From Basipetospora chlamydospora (lineage: Eukaryota; Ascomycota; Sordariomycetes; Microascales): a stretch of DNA of 64,000 nucleotides. Below, piece after piece: positions 59,049 through 64,000 of the stretch (the stretch's first letter is position 1; every line of letters begins with the position of its first letter). The DNA is taken from assembly GCA_001599675.1 (NCBI GenBank), contig BCHP01000004.1:2157811-2221810 (forward strand). Direction: 5' to 3'. The translations under genes and the position numbers were made by a program. The notes under the pieces are model-generated. The model did not search any database and had not been told where the DNA came from. It worked only from the letters and a program-made list of their open reading frames with translations.

Positions 59049-62000
59049 ATGTCTCTCCCTGAACGGCCGGGGGCCAGTCCTTCATACGAGCAGCGAAGTG
59101 GCTATCGACATTCTCCTTCTCGCCGAAGTCGACCTGCCGACGCTGAGTCCGGGGGCTACTATCCCCTAGGGGAGATCAGAAGTCATCAACGTGCGCCCTC
59201 CGCCGTATCCTTCCCCGACACGATCGCGACTCACAATAATAATACAGAAACCGCGCCCCTCTCCCCCGACGTCGAAACACCCACCCATGGCGCAGGGCAG
59301 AACTTTCAGAGGAAGCGGAGTCTCATCCGACCAGAGAGGAACAAGATTGGAAAGGACCATCCAAACTACCATTATCGACAGCATGCGGCCAAAATGAGCA
59401 CTCTCCCTTCCACCACCGGAAATGACCCTCTTGTCGAGGACCATAGGGTGGGCAATGACCGCTCCCCTTCACATACACTTGATGGTCTCTCAGACGATTC
59501 TCCACCGCGCGGTATGGGGAGCCGCCGCGGCAATGACGATCCGGAGAAGGGCAAGCCCTCGGGCAAGAGGCATGGGGGATCCGACCCTAAGCGATCGCGG
59601 TCGTCCAAGATACGGAAGGAGGATAAGAAGCGCCGCCAACAGAAGGAGCAGATCCGCCCTCCGAGTCTATGGAACGTCTACTGTGCCATCGTTACCTTCT
59701 GGTGCCCCGACTTCATCTTGAAGTGCTTCGGCAAGGTCAAGAGGGAGGAACAGCGCGCATGGCGAGAGAAGATGGGGCTGATCAGTATTATTCTCCTCAT
59801 CATGGGCTTCGTTGGATTCTTGACCTTCGGATTCAACCAGGTCGTCTGCGGCTCGCCTCCTGCGCGGCTGCGTGTCAACGAAGTCGGCGGCACCCACATG
59901 ATATTCCACGGCGTCGCCCACGATCTCGACGGTTCTGCCCATCCGGTAGCCGAAGGCATTCCTCGCAACTCACGGAATCAGGGAGCTAATGTCTTGTACG
60001 ATCTGCCTGAGCAGAATGCCGGAAAGGATGGCAGTTTCCTTTTCCAAAATGTCAATGGTCGCTGCAAGGGCCTCATCACCCGCACGGCTCGCTCCAACAT
60101 CCCGACCAATTCTAACGGCGACCTCGCTTGGTATTTCCCCTGCAGGACCTTTAACCAGGATGGTTCAAGCAAACCCAACGCCAGTTTCCCATTCTATACC
60201 GGATATGCCTGTCACACAACCCAGACGGCACGAGACGTTTTCTACAACGATTTCGGTCTGTCTGCCGACGTCTACTTCACGTGGGAGGACCTCCGCAACA
60301 ACTCCCGGAACCTAGTCGTTTATTCCGGCAACGTCCTGGATCTCGACCTTCTCCACTGGTTCGACGAGGAGCAGGTTAATATCCCCGATCGATTCAAGGA
60401 GTTACGGAACAAGGACTCCCCCATCAATCAGGCCATAAGAGGTCGTGACGTGACGCGAACTTTCCAAGCCTCCAGGGACAAGCGCATGGCCGAATGCTTG
60501 GAGGAGATCATCAAGGTTGGGACCGTCGACACGGACACTGTTGGCTGTATTGCGGCCAAGGTCGTCCTATACTGCACCCTCGCTCTCATTCTCGCTGTTG
60601 TCGGCTCTCGTTTCATCCTCGCCATCATCTTCCAGTGGTTCATCAGCCGCAACTACGCCGCCGCGAAGACGTCCCAGTCATCGGATGCCAGGAAGAGGAA
60701 CCGACAGATTGAGGACTGGAGTGAGGACATCTACAGCGCGCCCCCTCGACTTCCGGGCGAAATGGGCAGCAGCGTGGCAGGCACCGGGTCGGACAGGGGA
60801 AGCCGAAGAGTGAGCTCCTTCCTGCCCACCACATCGCGTTTCTCAGCCGCCTATGGGGCAGAAAGATCCCCGAACTCAAAGCGTCTACCCACGACAATGG
60901 CGAGCCAGGGTGCGGGAAGCTCCTCCCTTCACCCGAACTCGATATACCAGCAACGCAACGACAGCAGGACCAGCTTCCTCCGCTCGGATCCGTATGCGAG
61001 CACCACCAGTCCCACTGAGGGTCCAGGGCCGGCCGGCTTCATCCACGAGGCCGTCGTGCCGCAGCCTCCCAGCGACTGGATGCCATTCGGCTACCCCCTT
61101 GCCCACTCCATATGCCTGGTCACAGCATACTCGGAGGGTGAGCAGGGCCTGCGAACCACTCTCGACTCGATTGCCATGACGGATTACCCGAACAGCCACA
61201 AGGCCATCGTCGTCATTTGTGACGGCATTATTAAGGGCAAGGGCGAACGTTACTCCACCCCAGAGGTTGTGCTCGGGATGCTCAAGGATAGCACCATCCC
61301 CTTTGAAGAGGTCCCAGCATTCTCGTACGTCGCCGTGGCCAGTGGCTCGAAACGGCACAACATGGCAAAGATCTACTCGGGCTTCTACGACTATGGAGCG
61401 TCATCTCTGATCCCGCTGGATAAGCAGCAGCGGGTCCCCATGATGGTCGTGGTCAAGTGCGGTACCCCAGACGAGGCCAACTCGTCAAAGCCGGGCAACC
61501 GCGGAAAGCGCGACAGCCAGATCATTCTCATGTCGTTCCTGCAGAAGGTGATGTTCGATGAGCGGATGACGGAGCTCGAGTACGAGATGTTCAACGGCAT
61601 GTGGAAGGTTACGGGTATCTCACCCGACTACTACGAGATTGTGCTCATGGTGGACGCCGACACGAAGGTGTTCCCCGACAGCCTCACGCACATGGTGTCC
61701 GCCATGGTTAAGGACCCGGAAATCATGGGTCTCTGTGGAGAGACCAAGATTGCCAACAAGCGGGCGTCCTGGGTTTCGGCCATCCAGGTGTTTGAGTACT
61801 TCATCTCCCATCACCTGGCCAAGTCCTTCGAGTCTGTGTTTGGTGGTGTTACCTGTCTTCCCGGATGCTTCTGCATGTACCGGATCAAGGCCCCCAAGGG
61901 TGCGCAGAACTACTGGGTGCCCATTCTTGCGAACCCTGACGTTGTGGAGCACTACTCGGAGAACGTCGTCGACACGCTACACACGAAGAACCTGCTCCTC

Positions 62001-62840
62001 CTCGGCGAGGATCGGTACCTGTCGACGCTGATGCTCCGGACCTTCCCGAAGCGGAAGCAGGTCTTTGTGCCGCAGGCTGTGTGCAAAACGACAGTCCCGG
62101 AAGAGTTCATGGTGTTACTATCGCAGCGCCGACGATGGATCAACTCTACGATCCACAACCTGATGGAGCTCGTCCTTGTGCGCGATCTTTGCGGCACCTT
62201 CTGCTTCAGCATGCAGTTTGTCGTCTTCATTGAGCTCATCGGCACGCTGGTGCTCCCGGCGGCCATCGCCTTCACGTTCTATGTCGGTAAGTACTTGAGT
62301 GTTCGGTTGTGCGCATACTTTCCATGCTTGCACGTTTCCAGAGAAGGATGGTTGGACATATGGGCTAACTTGACCCTCAACGCAGTAATCATTTCCATCA
62401 TCAAATCTCCGGTTCAGATCATCCCTCTAATCCTCCTGGGTCTCATTCTCGGCTTGCCCGCGGTCCTGATCGTGGTGACAGCGCACTCGTGGACGTACGT
62501 CCTGTGGATGTTGATCTACCTGGTATCCTTGCCGGTCTGGAACTTTGTGCTCCCGACATACGCGTTTTGGAAGTTTGACGACTTCTCGTGGGGCGACACG
62601 AGAAAAACGGACAACGAGAAGACGAAGAAGGCAGGCCTCGAGTACGAGGGCGAGTTCGACAGCAGCAAAATCACGATGAAGAGATGGGCAGAGTTTGAGA
62701 GGGACCGCAGGGCGCGCACGCAGTTCTGGGGTTCTAGGGAGAATGTCGTGGCGGGCTCGTCGAGCGGCGGCGGTGGTGGGTGGTCGGTCCCGCCGGGACA
62801 GTCCTACCACGACGAGTACTACTCGGACCGTGACGCTTGA
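59049..62840 (+). CDS. chs-4: Class IV chitin synthase (Chs3-type), 1230 aa, two exons
   Basis: A plasma-membrane glycosyltransferase (GT2) making chitin from UDP-GlcNAc. Exons are 59049-62286 and 62386-62840. The 99-nt intron (62287-62385) has a GTAAGT donor, a GCTAAC branch site and a CAG acceptor; it has no in-frame stop, and splicing gives AIAFTFYVVIISIIKSPVQI as in class IV enzymes. N-terminal residues 1-200 are hydrophilic, followed by a membrane span at about 240-265. The catalytic region has EIVLMVDADTKVFPDSL, VFGGVTCLPGCFCMYRIKAP, GEDRYLSTL and the QRRRW signature in LLSQRRRWINSTIHNLMEL (about 1020-1040), then three or more C-terminal spans. There is no myosin motor domain, as expected for class IV. 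A TTAACTAAC...CTCTAG just before the ATG suggests a 5' UTR intron. The divergent neighbour is a Skt5/Chs4-like activator. Confidence 0.97.
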   Translation: MSLPERPGASPSYEQRSGYRHSPSRRSRPADAESGGYYPLGEIRSHQRAPSAVSFPDTIATHNNNTETAPLSPDVETPTHGAGQNFQRKRSLIRPERNKIGKDHPNYHYRQHAAKMSTLPSTTGNDPLVEDHRVGNDRSPSHTLDGLSDDSPPRGMGSRRGNDDPEKGKPSGKRHGGSDPKRSRSSKIRKEDKKRRQQKEQIRPPSLWNVYCAIVTFWCPDFILKCFGKVKREEQRAWREKMGLISIILLIMGFVGFLTFGFNQVVCGSPPARLRVNEVGGTHMIFHGVAHDLDGSAHPVAEGIPRNSRNQGANVLYDLPEQNAGKDGSFLFQNVNGRCKGLITRTARSNIPTNSNGDLAWYFPCRTFNQDGSSKPNASFPFYTGYACHTTQTARDVFYNDFGLSADVYFTWEDLRNNSRNLVVYSGNVLDLDLLHWFDEEQVNIPDRFKELRNKDSPINQAIRGRDVTRTFQASRDKRMAECLEEIIKVGTVDTDTVGCIAAKVVLYCTLALILAVVGSRFILAIIFQWFISRNYAAAKTSQSSDARKRNRQIEDWSEDIYSAPPRLPGEMGSSVAGTGSDRGSRRVSSFLPTTSRFSAAYGAERSPNSKRLPTTMASQGAGSSSLHPNSIYQQRNDSRTSFLRSDPYASTTSPTEGPGPAGFIHEAVVPQPPSDWMPFGYPLAHSICLVTAYSEGEQGLRTTLDSIAMTDYPNSHKAIVVICDGIIKGKGERYSTPEVVLGMLKDSTIPFEEVPAFSYVAVASGSKRHNMAKIYSGFYDYGASSLIPLDKQQRVPMMVVVKCGTPDEANSSKPGNRGKRDSQIILMSFLQKVMFDERMTELEYEMFNGMWKVTGISPDYYEIVLMVDADTKVFPDSLTHMVSAMVKDPEIMGLCGETKIANKRASWVSAIQVFEYFISHHLAKSFESVFGGVTCLPGCFCMYRIKAPKGAQNYWVPILANPDVVEHYSENVVDTLHTKNLLLLGEDRYLSTLMLRTFPKRKQVFVPQAVCKTTVPEEFMVLLSQRRRWINSTIHNLMELVLVRDLCGTFCFSMQFVVFIELIGTLVLPAAIAFTFYVGKYLSVRLCAYFPCLHVSREGWLDIWANLTLNAVIISIIKSPVQIIPLILLGLILGLPAVLIVVTAHSWTYVLWMLIYLVSLPVWNFVLPTYAFWKFDDFSWGDTRKTDNEKTKKAGLEYEGEFDSSKITMKRWAEFERDRRARTQFWGSRENVVAGSSSGGGGGWSVPPGQSYHDEYYSDRDA

Positions 62841-64000
62841 AAAGGGGTCGTGTAGGAGTGAAGGAACTGTCCCCGTACGGTTTCTAGTTACGGTCATGCC
62901 CGTTTGTTTCTGTTTCTTACTTCTTCTTTGTGTGCCAAGTCGGCCGTCTTATCTCCCTTTAATCAGGCGTATGGGAACGGGGAGGGAAGAGGAGCTGGGA
63001 CAGATGGTGGGTACAGCCATCCCGTCTTCCAAGCTCCTTCTCAGAACCTTTTCTCCACGGCCGATGTTCAGTATAGAGAGCGGGTTTTCCCCCCATTAGG
63101 AGGCATCACAGCGGCGTCTATTCTTGCTACCTGCGCTATGTCTAGCTTGGTTCTGTACATAGTTGCTCCGTATACTATGTTTCACTTTCTTTGTCGTCAC
63201 GTCATTATGGTAGACCTGGAGAGGGACGCGAGGAGGCGAAGTGAGATTAATGGTGGATGTGGAGGGGGTTAGGGTCAATAGCAGATAGATGAACAAACGA
63301 CGCTTTCCATCATGATATCGATGTCCTTTTCCCATTGTACATTGTTGCCTGTAATTTCATAGGCCGGAGAGGAGTTGGGTGTCTGAGACTGGTGGCGGTG
63401 GTACTCCGTCATGCGTGGGTTGTGGTTGCTCGCTTGGGTGGGGATGTCTTGCTCCAGTCCTCCCTCTGCGGATACAGGAAGGAGAGTGGTGTGGGCATCA
63501 CTTAGTACTGCGCCATGGCAAAGGCTTGTCCGTGTCGGTGTCAACCAGGGAGGTTGCAAGACCACGACGGGGCTCGAACGAAGCGGGTGATCAGGTGCGA
63601 CATGAATGCGTGCAGGTTTCATTCATTCGTCTCCCGAAAGGGGGGCCCCGGGGAAGTCACTGAGCGCTGCATGGCCAGTGAGGTTGTTGGGAGAGGGTTT
63701 CCTGCACGTTCCCAATTTCGGAAGAAAAGAGGAGGGAAACTGGCCCCATCCGTCTGTGGGCTTCTCCTTTCGAACTCCGTCTCGCACAAGAGGCGAATGA
63801 CGAAGGTGAATGCGAAGCAGATGCATGTCGGGAATGACTCCTGTATGCTGGCTCAACTTCGACCCGTCGGATGGGCTTGGTTTGGGATTGGGGGCGAGTC
63901 GCGATGCAGGAATGATGAAGAGAGATAGGCCCGTGGAGTCAGTTCGGAGGTCCCTTCGTCCCAATGGGAGAGGGAGGAGAAAGGGGGGGGGGGGGGGGGG
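62841..64000. other. 3' flank of the chitin synthase gene
   Basis: No gene seen. Small open frames at 63379-63964 on both strands look like chance. The window ends in an 18-base G run (63983-64000), which may mark a sequencing or contig limit. Confidence 0.5.

Overview
This window is nuclear DNA from a filamentous ascomycete (Pezizomycotina, probably a Sordariomycete). The signs are short introns of about 45-200 nt with GT...AG ends and CTAAC-like branch sites, GC-rich coding sequence in AT-richer intergenic DNA, a class IV chitin synthase, a SERCA-type calcium pump, and N-termini and splice patterns typical of this group. I placed seventeen protein genes, most with explicit exon models that keep frame, plus two tRNA-like sequences.

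Layout. 1-16 kb: a low-complexity hypothetical gene (+), 14-3-3 (-), a secreted class 3 lipase (-), a small secreted protein (-), ribosomal protein eL36 (+), a TUG/UBX Cdc48 cofactor (-) and proteasome subunit beta-3 (+). 16-30 kb: an interrupted tRNA-like gene, the SERCA pump (-), a RhoGEF (+), a degenerate tRNA-Asp-like sequence and a broken-looking trypsin-like gene (-). 30.5-36 kb is gene-poor. 36-46.6 kb, all on +: a small polytopic membrane protein, an Rtc3/SBDS-like protein, an OPA3-like protein, an unrecognised protein and a polo kinase. 48.3-50.7 kb: a Sel1-repeat protein with a terminal CaaX box, like the chitin synthase activator Skt5/Chs4 (-). 50.7-59.0 kb has no convincing gene but is rich in a short palindromic motif. 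59.0-62.8 kb: a class IV (Chs3-type) chitin synthase (+).

Most of these are housekeeping genes with unrelated jobs. Two neighbour relations may matter. The TUG/UBX gene and the proteasome gene are divergent, share an 0.87-kb upstream region and act in the same degradation pathway. The Skt5/Chs4-like activator and the Chs3-type enzyme it would be expected to activate lie divergently on either side of the 8.3-kb gene-free stretch. The most unusual sequence features are the TACTCCGTA/TACGGAGTA motif concentrated at 51.6-57.5 kb, a perfect 18-bp hairpin at 41.4 kb built from two self-palindromic sites, and coding micro-exons of 3, 8 and 19 nt in the proteasome and 14-3-3 genes. I found no CRISPR array, intact transposon or rRNA gene.
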